From: Firmicutes bacterium UBA1535
GTDB lineage: Bacteria > Bacillota > Clostridia > Tissierellales > Sedimentibacteraceae
Direction: 5' to 3'
NCBI GenBank assembly: GCA_002323775.1
Contig: DCPV01000233.1
Span: 1-6,913 of the forward strand
DNA: 6,913 nt
Each line of letters opens with the position of its first letter. The first letter of the stretch is position 1. Below, piece after piece: positions 1 through 6,407 of the stretch. Made by a program: the position numbers and the translations under genes. Below the pieces are notes generated by a model. The model was not told the DNA's origin. It worked only from the letters and a program-made list of their open reading frames with translations, and did not search any database.

Positions 1-74
1 CTAGCTGTAAAGTCGCCAAATTGCAATACATTTGCTTTAAGCATAAGTTGTATAAATTGCTCTTTATAATTCAT
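1..74 (-). CDS. pyrE: Orotate phosphoribosyltransferase, N-terminal fragment (cut by window edge)
   Basis: Only the first 24 codons are in the window (MNYKEQFIQLMLKANVLQFG, then DFTA). PyrE joins orotate to PRPP to give OMP in the cytoplasm. The visible part matches the start of bacterial PyrE proteins, where a short helix is followed by a hydrophobic segment and a GDFT-like motif. The PRPP-binding loop and catalytic residues lie outside the window. The ATG is preceded by a strong GGAGGG Shine-Dalgarno about 4 nt upstream. The gene follows pyrD on the same strand after a 52-nt gap with no convincing terminator, so it should be in the same operon. The call rests on this short match plus its position at the end of a pyr operon. 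Confidence 0.85.
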   Translation of the reverse strand, partial: MNYKEQFIQLMLKANVLQFGDFTA

Positions 75-126
75 TTTTCCCTCCACTGAGTGAATGATAT
101 CTTTTCTCCACTCTTTTAATTTATTT

Positions 127-1026
127 TTATATTATTCCTCTAATTTCTTCTAAGCTTTTAATTCCTTCTTTTTGCATGAATTCTTCCATGCCATTTATTA
201 TATCTAAGGCTATGTCCGGTTTTATAAAATTTGAAGTTCCTACTTGCACAAGTGTAGCCCCTGCCATGATAAATTCTATGGCATCCTGTGCCGTTACTAT
301 TCCGCCAAGCCCACATACTGGTATGGATACAGCCTTGCATACTTCATGCACCATACGCAGTGCTATTGGTTTAACACAAGGTCCTGATAAGCCTGCATAT
401 ATATTATCAAATACCGGTTTTCTTTTCTTTATATCTATTGCCATTGCTTTTATAGTGTTTATAAGTGAAATTGAATCTGCACCTGCCTTTTCACAGGCTA
501 AAGCCATCTCAACTATATTCTCTGCATTTGGAGAAAGCTTTACCATCAAAGGCTTCTTACATATGGCTTTGACCTCTCTTACAACTTCCTCTGCTATATC
601 GCATTTTATTCCAAACGCCATTCCGCCGCTTTTTACATTTGGACATGAGATATTTAGCTCTATTATATCAACAGCTGTGTTGTTTAATTTCTCTATACCT
701 TGAAGATATTCCTCTATTGTACCGCCACCAAGATTTGCTATGATTTTAGTGCCAAGCTTTTGCATTTTAGGGAGTTCTTCTTGGACAAATTTGTCTACTC
801 CAGGATTTTGTAATCCAATACTGTTTATCATACCTTGAGGTGTTTCCCAAACTCTTATACCTGAATTTCCCTTTTTAGGATTTAATGTAAGCCCTTTTGA
901 GCATATTCCTCCAAGCTTTGAAACATCAAAGATTTCATTATATTCTTCTCCAAATCCGAAAGTTCCCGAAGCAACCAGTACTGGATTTTTAAATTCTGTA
1001 TTTAGTGTTTTTACTGATAAATTCAT
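127..1026 (-). CDS. pyrD: Dihydroorotate dehydrogenase, class 1B catalytic subunit
   Basis: This 299-residue FMN-dependent TIM-barrel enzyme oxidises dihydroorotate to orotate. Class 1B forms work with PyrK, which passes electrons to NAD+. Landmarks seen are an N-terminal [14 protein letters not shown] segment (residues 13-26), SKG with Lys44, the loop motif NISCPN (125-130) with Cys128 as the expected catalytic base, MVKLSPN (161-167), GLSGP (212-216), GLGGI (239-243) and a C-terminal GTSNF (263-267). A catalytic Cys rather than Ser, the absence of a membrane-anchoring N-terminus and the adjacent pyrK all point to class 1B. Length is normal. The ATG at 1026 fits the family N-terminus, but its Shine-Dalgarno is about 28 nt away, with a hairpin in between (see the separate entry). 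No in-frame ATG, GTG or TTG lies nearer. Confidence 0.97.
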   Translation of the reverse strand: MNLSVKTLNTEFKNPVLVASGTFGFGEEYNEIFDVSKLGGICSKGLTLNPKKGNSGIRVWETPQGMINSIGLQNPGVDKFVQEELPKMQKLGTKIIANLGGGTIEEYLQGIEKLNNTAVDIIELNISCPNVKSGGMAFGIKCDIAEEVVREVKAICKKPLMVKLSPNAENIVEMALACEKAGADSISLINTIKAMAIDIKKRKPVFDNIYAGLSGPCVKPIALRMVHEVCKAVSIPVCGLGGIVTAQDAIEFIMAGATLVQVGTSNFIKPDIALDIINGMEEFMQKEGIKSLEEIRGII

Positions 1027-1062
1027 GTTTATAGTCTCAGAAAACTGAAACCTGCCTCCTTT
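1027..1062 (-). promoter_or_regulatory. pyrD translation start region with hairpin between Shine-Dalgarno and ATG
   Basis: On the minus strand, AAAGGAGG (1062-1055) is an excellent Shine-Dalgarno, but 28 nt separate it from the pyrD ATG. Between them lies GUUUCAG-UUUU-CUGAGAC (1051-1034), a 7-bp stem with one G-U pair and a 4-nt loop. If the hairpin folds, only 3 + 7 nt remain in line between Shine-Dalgarno and ATG, which is a normal spacing. The sequence pattern is direct. That the hairpin enables or tunes initiation is inference. Confidence 0.6.
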
Positions 1063-1089
1063 ACATAAATTCTATATATATGCTGTTCT

Positions 1090-1842
1090 TTACCTAAGCA
1101 GCTCGCTTGCTTCAAATATCGGTCCATCTTTGCAAACTCTTTTCATTCCGTCTTTAGTTTCTACTACGCAGCCAAGACAAGCACCTACACCGCAAGCCAT
1201 TCTTTTTTCAAGTGATACATAACATTTAATATCTTTTGAACTATTATTTTTAGCCTTGCTTTTTTCACAAGCATCCATAACTGCATTCATCATAATTTCA
1301 GGTCCGCAAGTAACTACACAATCATAATCATCAAAATCAAGCAAGGCAGTAACAAAGCCTTTTTGTCCCAAGCTTCCGTCCTCTGTTGCAATTAACAGCT
1401 TGTCTGAGTATTTTTCAAATTCATCCAAACCATATGTTATGTCTCTAAAGCCTAAATAAACATCTGGTTTAAGTTTAAGCTTTTTGACTAAATATAAAAG
1501 TGGTGCTGTACCAATTCCTCCGCCTATTATTGCTACTTTCCCTTTTATTTTATCAAGGTCAAAGCCATTTCCAGTAGGTCCTAAGGCTTGTATTTCTGTG
1601 CCAGCTGCTAGATTACTCATCACCTTAGTTCCCATGCCCTCTACTCTGTATAAAAATGTTACTGAATTGTCATCACAGTCATTTACGCTTATAGGTCTTG
1701 GAAGTAAAAATTCATTATTTAATGTCTTGAGCATAAAAAATTGCCCAGGTAATATTTTGTCGTCGTTAAATTCAATTATTAGTTTATATATATTGTCAAT
1801 GACTTGTTCATTTTTAAGTATTTTACTACTGCAAATTTTCAA
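1090..1842 (-). CDS. pyrK: Dihydroorotate dehydrogenase electron transfer subunit (FAD, 2Fe-2S)
   Basis: PyrK (250 residues) carries electrons from the FMN of PyrD through a [2Fe-2S] cluster and FAD to NAD+. It belongs to the ferredoxin-NADP reductase-like family. Visible in order are the FAD-binding RPIS motif (49-52), a second flavin-domain stretch around YRVEGMGT (65-72), the nucleotide-binding glycine loop GGGIGTAPL (107-115), and four C-terminal cluster cysteines at 217, 222, 225 and 237 (spacing C-x4-C-x2-C-x11-C). Length is normal. The start is TTG at 1842: AGGAGG at 1856-1851 leaves 8 nt to it, and no ATG or GTG is in frame between them. It lies 29 nt after pyrF and 63 nt before pyrD, matching its role as the PyrD partner. 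Confidence 0.97.
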   Translation of the reverse strand: MKICSSKILKNEQVIDNIYKLIIEFNDDKILPGQFFMLKTLNNEFLLPRPISVNDCDDNSVTFLYRVEGMGTKVMSNLAAGTEIQALGPTGNGFDLDKIKGKVAIIGGGIGTAPLLYLVKKLKLKPDVYLGFRDITYGLDEFEKYSDKLLIATEDGSLGQKGFVTALLDFDDYDCVVTCGPEIMMNAVMDACEKSKAKNNSSKDIKCYVSLEKRMACGVGACLGCVVETKDGMKRVCKDGPIFEASELLR

Positions 1843-1856
1843 AACATCTGCCTCCT
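1840..1856 (-). promoter_or_regulatory. pyrK Shine-Dalgarno that selects a TTG start
   Basis: AGGAGG occupies 1856-1851. An ATG at 1847-1845 is only 3 nt away and opens a frame that ends at once (ATG TTT TGA). The TTG at 1842-1840 is 8 nt from the Shine-Dalgarno, overlaps that TGA by two bases, and begins the full PyrK frame. Spacing and family alignment both favour TTG as the real start. Confidence 0.75.
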
Positions 1857-1871
1857 GATTTCTGTACTAAT

Positions 1872-2735
1872 TTACAACGCATTTCTAATATCATCACGCA
1901 TTTTTATAGCTTCGTTTCTCGCACACTGCGCAAAGTTTAATTCGCCATTTTCTACATTTTTATATGCTAAGAGTATTCCTCTTGAAGAATTTACAACCGC
2001 TCCATTGCCATCTACTAAATATGTCTTGATATCCTGTGCTGTGCCTCCCTGCGCTCCATATCCTGGTATTAGTAAAAACATTGAGCTGACTTTTTTTCTT
2101 AGAGCTATGCCCTCCTCGTTATTTGTACAGCCTACTACTGCTCCGACTGAGCTAAATCCACAATTGCCAAGGTTTTTAAGTGCTAATTCGTTTAGCTTTT
2201 CTCCTACTGTTTCATATAACGGAGTTCCATTATTATCAGTAATATATTGAAAATCCTTAGCTCCTTTGTTTGAAGTTCTGACAAGTATGAACAATCCCTT
2301 TTCATTATTTTGCACATAATTTAAAAATGGCTCTATGCTGTCATTTACACCCATGTACGGATTAAGTGTTATGATATCGGCTTCAAAATCTCCAGTAAAA
2401 TGAGCATGAGCGTACATTTCTGCTGTTTTTGATATATCATTTCTCTTTATGTCTGCTATAGCTATAGCATTTTTCTGTCTCACATATTTTAATGTTTCTG
2501 AATATGCCTTTAAGCCTTCAAGCCCTAATGCTTCATAATAAGCAATCTGCACTTTATAGCAGGCAACTACATCTAAGGTAGCATCTACTATGCTTTTATT
2601 AAAATTAAGGATTGCTTCAGCCTTTGTGCTGTATTTATCTTTATACCAATTTGGTATATAATCATAATCTGTGTCAAGTCCTAAGCAGACATGTCCTTTT
2701 TCTTCGACGCTTTTAAATAATTTATCAACTATCAT
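1872..2735 (-). CDS. pyrF: Orotidine 5'-phosphate decarboxylase (type 2 family)
   Basis: PyrF removes CO2 from OMP to give UMP, the last step of de novo synthesis. It is a cytoplasmic TIM-barrel homodimer. The 287-residue length is that of the longer type 2 form; the Bacillus/E. coli type is nearer 235-245. Key residues are Asp21 in CLGLDTDYD (17-25), Lys61 in YKVQIAYYE (60-68), the catalytic D-x-K-x2-D array ADIKRND (94-100: Asp95, Lys97, Asp100), the phosphate-binding loop IPGYGAQGG (223-231), and Arg252 in NSSRG (249-253). The ATG has AAAGGAG about 9 nt upstream. The gene follows pyrC after a 110-nt gap with a perfect inverted repeat, the longest gap between genes from pyrB to pyrE, and precedes pyrK by 29 nt. 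Confidence 0.97.
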   Translation of the reverse strand: MIVDKLFKSVEEKGHVCLGLDTDYDYIPNWYKDKYSTKAEAILNFNKSIVDATLDVVACYKVQIAYYEALGLEGLKAYSETLKYVRQKNAIAIADIKRNDISKTAEMYAHAHFTGDFEADIITLNPYMGVNDSIEPFLNYVQNNEKGLFILVRTSNKGAKDFQYITDNNGTPLYETVGEKLNELALKNLGNCGFSSVGAVVGCTNNEEGIALRKKVSSMFLLIPGYGAQGGTAQDIKTYLVDGNGAVVNSSRGILLAYKNVENGELNFAQCARNEAIKMRDDIRNAL

Positions 2736-2796
2736 AATAAATACTCCTTTAAAGTTTTCAAAATTTAATAATTTTATTTTATCCTTATTGTAAATA

Positions 2797-2835
2797 CGGT
2801 TGAATTCACCTATTCTTGCTAGATTAATTCAACCG
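2797..2835 (-). repeat. Perfect 10-bp inverted repeat (hairpin) between pyrC and pyrF
   Basis: On the minus strand CGGTTGAATT (2835-2826) and AATTCAACCG (2806-2797) are exact reverse complements, separated by a 19-nt loop. The stem begins 10 nt after the pyrC stop codon. It is not followed by a U-run (next bases TATTTACAATAAGG), so it does not look like an intrinsic terminator. It could be an mRNA processing or stability element, or a weak protein site. It lacks the PyrR loop consensus. Confidence 0.6.
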
Positions 2836-2845
2836 CTTAAATTCA

Positions 2846-4201
2846 TTATACACTACTGTAAACAATTTTTCCAGCTTTAAAAGTCATCAATACTTCTCCG
2901 AAAACTTCATAACCGTTTAATGGAGAATTTTTACTTTTTGACTGAAATTTGTTTATATCAATTTTTGTCTTCTTATTTATGTCAACTAAAACCAAATCCG
3001 CCTCATAGCCTTCTTTTACTAAGCCCTTGTTAAGTCCCATCATTTTGCATGGATTGTAAGACATAAGCTCCGATAAGGTCTTTAAATCTATTTTACATTC
3101 TTTTACAAGCTTTGTCAGGCATAATTGAAATGATAATTCTATGCCGGATATACCGGGTGCACCATTTTTCTTATCTTCCTCCGAATGTGGTGCATGATCT
3201 GTAGCTATTGCATCTACGTATCCTGCCTTTATTGCATTTATTATGCTATCCACATCCTCTGTTTTTCTAAGCGGAGGATTTACTCTGTAACTTACTTCAT
3301 CTGTAAGGAAAATATGATGCGGAGTAATTTCACAAGTTACATTTACACCTTTTTTCTTCGCAGCTACAATCATTTCTATAGCTTCTTTTGTGCTTACATG
3401 GCACAAATGAAGTCTTCCGCCTGTTTGCTCACAAGCGTAAATATCTCTTAGTGTCATATAGTTTTCAGCCTTTCTCATATCCGTCACTGAAAAGCTGTGA
3501 TCCTCTGCGTGAGACATTATTACAAGATTTAGCTTTTTAGAAAGATTCAAAGCATCTTCCATCATCTTGCTGCTCATAACACCCTTGCCATCATCTGATA
3601 AAAACTTGACTGAGCTGTTGAAAACAGATTTACTGTTATGTATAGTTTGATTGCTTGGAATATCCTTATTTATCAATTCATTAAGGTGATTAGAATTTTC
3701 TCCCTTTAAATTTTCAGATATCGATATAACCGGCTCAACATCAATTAATCCAATTTCCTCAGCTCTATTTTTTACATAATTGTAGACTTCCATACTGGAG
3801 CATACAGGATTTGTGTTTGCCATCAGAACAACCGAGGTATATCCGCCTCTTGCTGCTGCTTTGCTTCCTGTTTCCAAGTCTTCCTTATAGGTAAAGCCCG
3901 GGTCTCTAAAATGAGCGTGTAAATCAGCAAAGGCAGGCATCAATACCATATCTCTACCGTCAATCACTGTTTCTGAATCTACATCATTATTCATATCCAA
4001 GCTGATAACTTTATCAAAAGAAACAATTCCTGTTTCTTTATCAACATTAAATAAAGAAGTTTTATTATCTAAATCATCAATATATATACTTGCAATTTTA
4101 CCGTCTTTAATTGTTATACAGCCTGTTTTGTCTATATTTTTATCTATTATTCTGACATTTTTTATTTTGATGTTGTCACTTGTAAATTTATTGGCTAGCA
4201 T
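2846..4201 (-). CDS. pyrC: Dihydroorotase, type I
   Basis: This zinc amidohydrolase cyclises N-carbamoyl-aspartate to dihydroorotate. Metal-site landmarks are HAHFRDPG (95-102; His95, His97), FLSDDG (200-205; Asp204 probably the bridging ligand), HAED (His231), CHVS (His268) and ATDHAPH (333-339; Asp335 the catalytic base). The substrate-binding NPPLR is at 308-312. At 451 residues it is longer than the usual 420-430. The extra length lies before HxH (roughly residues 42-77, rich in D, N, S and K) and just before FLSDDG (roughly 181-198, rich in N and S). By contrast, only 37 residues separate His231 from His268, a short version of that region also remembered from clostridial relatives. AAAGGA upstream of the ATG begins immediately after the pyrI stop, with an 18-nt gap between genes. 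Function is certain; the role of the inserts is unknown. Confidence 0.95.
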   Translation of the reverse strand: MLANKFTSDNIKIKNVRIIDKNIDKTGCITIKDGKIASIYIDDLDNKTSLFNVDKETGIVSFDKVISLDMNNDVDSETVIDGRDMVLMPAFADLHAHFRDPGFTYKEDLETGSKAAARGGYTSVVLMANTNPVCSSMEVYNYVKNRAEEIGLIDVEPVISISENLKGENSNHLNELINKDIPSNQTIHNSKSVFNSSVKFLSDDGKGVMSSKMMEDALNLSKKLNLVIMSHAEDHSFSVTDMRKAENYMTLRDIYACEQTGGRLHLCHVSTKEAIEMIVAAKKKGVNVTCEITPHHIFLTDEVSYRVNPPLRKTEDVDSIINAIKAGYVDAIATDHAPHSEEDKKNGAPGISGIELSFQLCLTKLVKECKIDLKTLSELMSYNPCKMMGLNKGLVKEGYEADLVLVDINKKTKIDINKFQSKSKNSPLNGYEVFGEVLMTFKAGKIVYSSV

Positions 4202-4219
4202 TATAACTTAAATTCCTTT

Positions 4220-4648
4220 CTAAGCCTTTCCGTCATAAGCAGTGTCACAGTATACACATCTATATGTCTTTTCTTCTTTGTTAGTCAATTTGAAAATATG
4301 TGGTATTTCCTGCTCAATTGAACTTATGCACCTTGGGTTTTTACATTTAACTATATTTGAAACTTCTTCTGGTAACTGCAAGTTTATTTTTCTTGCTATT
4401 TTATCATTTTCTATTATATTAATCGTTATATTTGGGTCTATAAATCCAAGAGCAGTCAAATCTATATTAATTTCATTTTCTACCTTAATTATATCTTTTT
4501 TACCCATTTTATTGCTTTTTGCATTTTTAATTATAGCAACACTGCTTTCTAACTTATCTAAATTAAGATATTTATATACCTCCATGCCTTTTCCAGCTTG
4601 GATATGGTCTATTACTATTCCTCTTTCAACGCTATCTATATTTAACAT
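4220..4648 (-). CDS. pyrI: Aspartate carbamoyltransferase regulatory subunit
   Basis: PyrI binds nucleotide effectors and, through a zinc domain, holds PyrB trimers in an allosteric complex. The 142-residue protein has the N-terminal allosteric motif [12 protein letters not shown] (10-21; Asp14 and His15 align with effector-site Asp19 and His20 of E. coli), KKDIIKVEN (50-58; Lys55 aligns with Lys60), and Lys87, which aligns with Lys94. The zinc site is Cys102-x4-Cys107 and Cys131-x2-Cys134, all present. The protein is about ten residues shorter than E. coli PyrI, as is common in clostridia. Its ATG overlaps the end of pyrB by 7 nt (ATGTTAA), so translation is probably coupled and subunit ratios held together. 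The G-rich GGGGGTGG upstream serves as ribosome binding site. Confidence 0.96.
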   Translation of the reverse strand: MLNIDSVERGIVIDHIQAGKGMEVYKYLNLDKLESSVAIIKNAKSNKMGKKDIIKVENEINIDLTALGFIDPNITINIIENDKIARKINLQLPEEVSNIVKCKNPRCISSIEQEIPHIFKLTNKEEKTYRCVYCDTAYDGKA

Positions 4649-5571
4649 TTTTCCACCCCCAACAATTTCATTATAAGTGCCATTCTTACGAACATTCCAA
4701 ACTTCGCTTGTTTAAAATACGCAGCTCTTTCATCATTATCAACCTCTACTGAGATTTCATTGACTCTCGGAAGTGGGTGCAATATAATCATATCTGATTT
4801 TGCTTTTTCTAACTTTTCTAAATTTACTATATAGCTGTCTTTAAGTCTTACGTAATCTGCCTCGTTGAAAAATCTTTCTTTTTGCACTCTTGTCATGTAT
4901 AATACATCAAGGTGATGGATATTGTCTTCTAATCTCTCAACTTCTTCAAATTCTATATTATTTTTTATTAATATTTCTTCCTTTATATAATCGGGAACTC
5001 TTAGCTCTTGAGGTGATATCAATACAAATTTGATATTCTCATATCTTGATAATGCTTTAATCAATGAATGAACAGTTCTGCCGAATTTTAGGTCTCCGCA
5101 GAACCCTATTGTGAAGTTATTGAGACTTTTCTTTAATGATCTTATGGTTAATAGGTCTGTCAATGTTTGAGTTGGGTGTTGATGTCCGCCATCCCCGCCG
5201 TTTATAACAGGCATGTCCGTATTTAATGAAGCAACTTTTGGTGCTCCTTCTTTTGGATGTCTCATAGCAGCTATATCAGCATAGCATGCTATAGTTTTTA
5301 TTGTATCTGCAACGCTCTCACCTTTTGCAGCTGAGCTGGAATCTGCTGAGCTGAATCCCATTATGCTGCCGCCTAATCTAAGCATAGCAGCCTCAAAGCT
5401 CAATCGTGTACGAGTGCTTGGCTCATAAAATAATGTAGCCAATACCTTTCCTTTGCAAACCTCTGCGAACTCAGCAGGATTTGCAACTATTTCATCTGCC
5501 AAGTTAAGTATTTCGTCAATTTCTTCCAAGCTTAGATCCATTGGATCTATCAAATGTCTTCCTTTTAACAT
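4642..5571 (-). CDS. pyrB: Aspartate carbamoyltransferase catalytic subunit
   Basis: PyrB (309 residues) condenses carbamoyl phosphate and aspartate to N-carbamoyl-aspartate, the first committed step. Seen are the carbamoyl-phosphate loop STRTR (52-56), the mobile 80s loop SSSAAKGES (78-86, Lys83), Arg104 in MRHP, HQHPTQ (130-135), FGRTVHS (163-169, Arg165), TRVQ (227-230; Arg228 and Gln230 for aspartate) and HPLPR (265-269). All expected catalytic residues are present and length is normal. With pyrI overlapping its 3' end, the enzyme should be the allosteric PyrB-PyrI type rather than the stand-alone Bacillus type. The ATG at 5571 has AAGGAGG (5582-5576) only 4 nt away. A PyrR-binding loop lies 3 nt further upstream, so initiation is a likely control point. 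Confidence 0.98.
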   Translation of the reverse strand: MLKGRHLIDPMDLSLEEIDEILNLADEIVANPAEFAEVCKGKVLATLFYEPSTRTRLSFEAAMLRLGGSIMGFSSADSSSAAKGESVADTIKTIACYADIAAMRHPKEGAPKVASLNTDMPVINGGDGGHQHPTQTLTDLLTIRSLKKSLNNFTIGFCGDLKFGRTVHSLIKALSRYENIKFVLISPQELRVPDYIKEEILIKNNIEFEEVERLEDNIHHLDVLYMTRVQKERFFNEADYVRLKDSYIVNLEKLEKAKSDMIILHPLPRVNEISVEVDNDERAAYFKQAKFGMFVRMALIMKLLGVEKC

Positions 5572-5575
5572 GTTT

Positions 5576-5619
5576 CCTCCTTTTTAGCCTCACTGGACTA
5601 TTTTAAAGATATATATCAA
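5576..5619 (-). promoter_or_regulatory. PyrR-binding loop at the pyrB Shine-Dalgarno
   Basis: The minus strand at 5599-5586 reads AGTCCAGTGAGGCT, an exact fit to the PyrR RNA-binding consensus ARUCCNGNGAGGYU. UAG/CUA and CC/GG pair around a bulged U, with AGUGA as loop. A lower stem UCUUU/AAAGG is possible and would take in part of the Shine-Dalgarno AAGGAGG (5582-5576). No terminator follows, since pyrB begins 14 nt after the motif. PyrR with UMP bound here would probably block ribosomes, as reported for the Mycobacterium smegmatis pyr leader. The motif is seen directly; the translational mode is inference. Confidence 0.82.
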
Positions 5620-5622
5620 CCT

Positions 5623-5655
5623 GAGTACATAATACTAATGTTAGCATTAGTACTC
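5623..5655 (-). repeat. Hairpin after the HutD-family gene
   Basis: Starting 2 nt after the HutD-family stop codon, UACUAAUG (5652-5645) and CAUUAGUA (5640-5633) form a perfect 8-bp stem with a CUAA loop. GAGUAC (5655-5650) and GUACUC (5628-5623) give an alternative outer pairing. The following bases (AGGTTGATATATATC) are not a U-run, so it is a poor terminator. It may protect or process the 3' end of the upstream cistron, or it may be a decayed attenuator stem. Confidence 0.5.
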
Positions 5656-5657
5656 GG

Positions 5658-6284
5658 TTAATCAGCATAAAATATTTGAGCTATAATTACCTTAGCTTCA
5701 TCATCGCTTTGATTTTCTAAGTCTATTTCAAAATTAGAAATCTGCTCTTTCAAATTAACAAGAAGTGTATCTCCTTGATTTAATGAAAACTTAACATCAT
5801 CAGCTATGCTTATTTCTATATTAGACTTATAAGCATACACTACTAAAGTAAATTTATTATTGTAAAATCCTATAATTTCATTGATTTTACTTTTTTCATT
5901 CGTATTGATACTGAATGCTTTAATCTTGCCGGTACATTTATCCTTTCTCATCATCAGGTTAAAATCAACTGCTTTTCCAAGGCATTTAGTATTGGCTGCT
6001 CCATCAAATACATTTTGATCAAAGGCATTTAGATTTATCATCTCAACATCATTGTGGTTTAGTTCTAGTTTACCCTCTAGCACCATCAAAATTCTATTAT
6101 AATCAGGCAATTGTGTAAAGTTTGAGCTTTCTGTCTCTACTGTTGCAGAGCTTAATCTCCAGATAAAATTTCTATCTTGGTATTCAGAGTCTTCTGGATA
6201 GATGCTAAACTGTGTAGTTCTTCCGCCTGACCACTCATTAATTAGATAATCTTCTTTTTTAATTATTTTATAATCACAAAGCAT
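5658..6284 (-). CDS. HutD/Ves-family bicupin-like protein
   Basis: This 208-residue protein resembles the HutD/Ves family. Motifs are NEWSGGRTTQFSIYP (16-30), FIWRLSSATVE (40-50), LPDYNRILMVLEGKLEL (59-75), FDGAANTKCLG (93-103) and VDFNLMMRKD (106-115), followed by a beta-rich second half with QGDTLLV (170-176). There is no signal peptide or membrane segment, so it is cytoplasmic. HutD is known from histidine-utilisation operons, where a small-molecule-binding, flux-limiting role has been proposed; Ves of E. coli is poorly characterised. Its molecular function is unsettled. Here it is the first gene after the PyrR attenuator and lies 86 nt before pyrB, so it should be co-transcribed and repressed by pyrimidines. 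No hut gene is visible. The start is supported by GAGGAG about 6 nt upstream. Family assignment is fairly sure; a pyrimidine-related role is inference. Confidence 0.8.
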   Translation of the reverse strand: MLCDYKIIKKEDYLINEWSGGRTTQFSIYPEDSEYQDRNFIWRLSSATVETESSNFTQLPDYNRILMVLEGKLELNHNDVEMINLNAFDQNVFDGAANTKCLGKAVDFNLMMRKDKCTGKIKAFSINTNEKSKINEIIGFYNNKFTLVVYAYKSNIEISIADDVKFSLNQGDTLLVNLKEQISNFEIDLENQSDDEAKVIIAQIFYAD

Positions 6285-6314
6285 TTCTTTCTCCTCAAAT
6301 ACTTAGGTCTGCAT

Positions 6315-6337
6315 AAAAAGCTGCTATACAACTCTTT
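6315..6337 (-). repeat. Possible hairpin with U-rich arm before the HutD-family gene
   Basis: On the transcript, AAAGAGUUG (6337-6329) can pair with CAGCUUUUU (6323-6315) around a UAUAG loop, giving 9 bp including two G-U pairs. It lies just before the GAGGAG ribosome binding site. The U-run is inside the stem, so it is only a weak terminator candidate and may be chance in AT-rich DNA. Confidence 0.3.
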
Positions 6338-6348
6338 TATTATTCATT

Positions 6349-6372
6349 TAATAGGTAAAATTTTTCCTATTA
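6349..6372 (-). repeat. 7-bp perfect hairpin after the leader terminator
   Basis: TAATAGG (6372-6366) and CCTATTA (6355-6349) on the minus strand are exact complements around a 10-nt A/U loop. It follows the terminator U-tract directly and has no U-run of its own. It may stabilise the 5' part of read-through mRNA. Significance is uncertain. Confidence 0.35.
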
Positions 6373-6374
6373 CA

Positions 6375-6407
6375 TAAATAAAGTCTTCCAAGACATACAA
6401 GGAAGAC
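6375..6407 (-). terminator. Intrinsic terminator of the pyr leader (attenuator)
   Basis: On the transcript, GUCUUCC (6407-6401) pairs with GGAAGAC (6389-6383) across an 11-nt loop and is followed at once by UUUAUUUAU. The 7-bp stem has four G-C pairs, clear in such AT-rich DNA. It lies about 90 nt after the predicted transcription start and 98 nt before the first gene, where a PyrR-controlled attenuator is expected. Confidence 0.8.

Noticed and set aside
75..95. A third PyrR site before pyrE (ACTCAGTGGAGGGA on the minus strand).
   Set aside because: It misses the paired CC and the GNGA loop pattern. The resemblance comes from the pyrE Shine-Dalgarno GGAGGG.
158..340. A 60-residue minus-strand frame inside pyrD as a separate small gene.
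   Set aside because: It is an out-of-frame shadow within a complete pyrD with no independent start signal.
176..703. Long plus-strand open frame opposite pyrD (and similar plus-strand frames opposite pyrK, pyrF, pyrC and pyrI).
   Set aside because: They lie fully or almost fully against strongly supported minus-strand enzymes, have no recognisable family features and no matching promoter or ribosome binding site.
2760..2796. Internal promoter before pyrF (TTTACA, 18 bp, TATTAA on the minus strand).
   Set aside because: Weak match and long spacer in very AT-rich sequence; such pairs are expected by chance.
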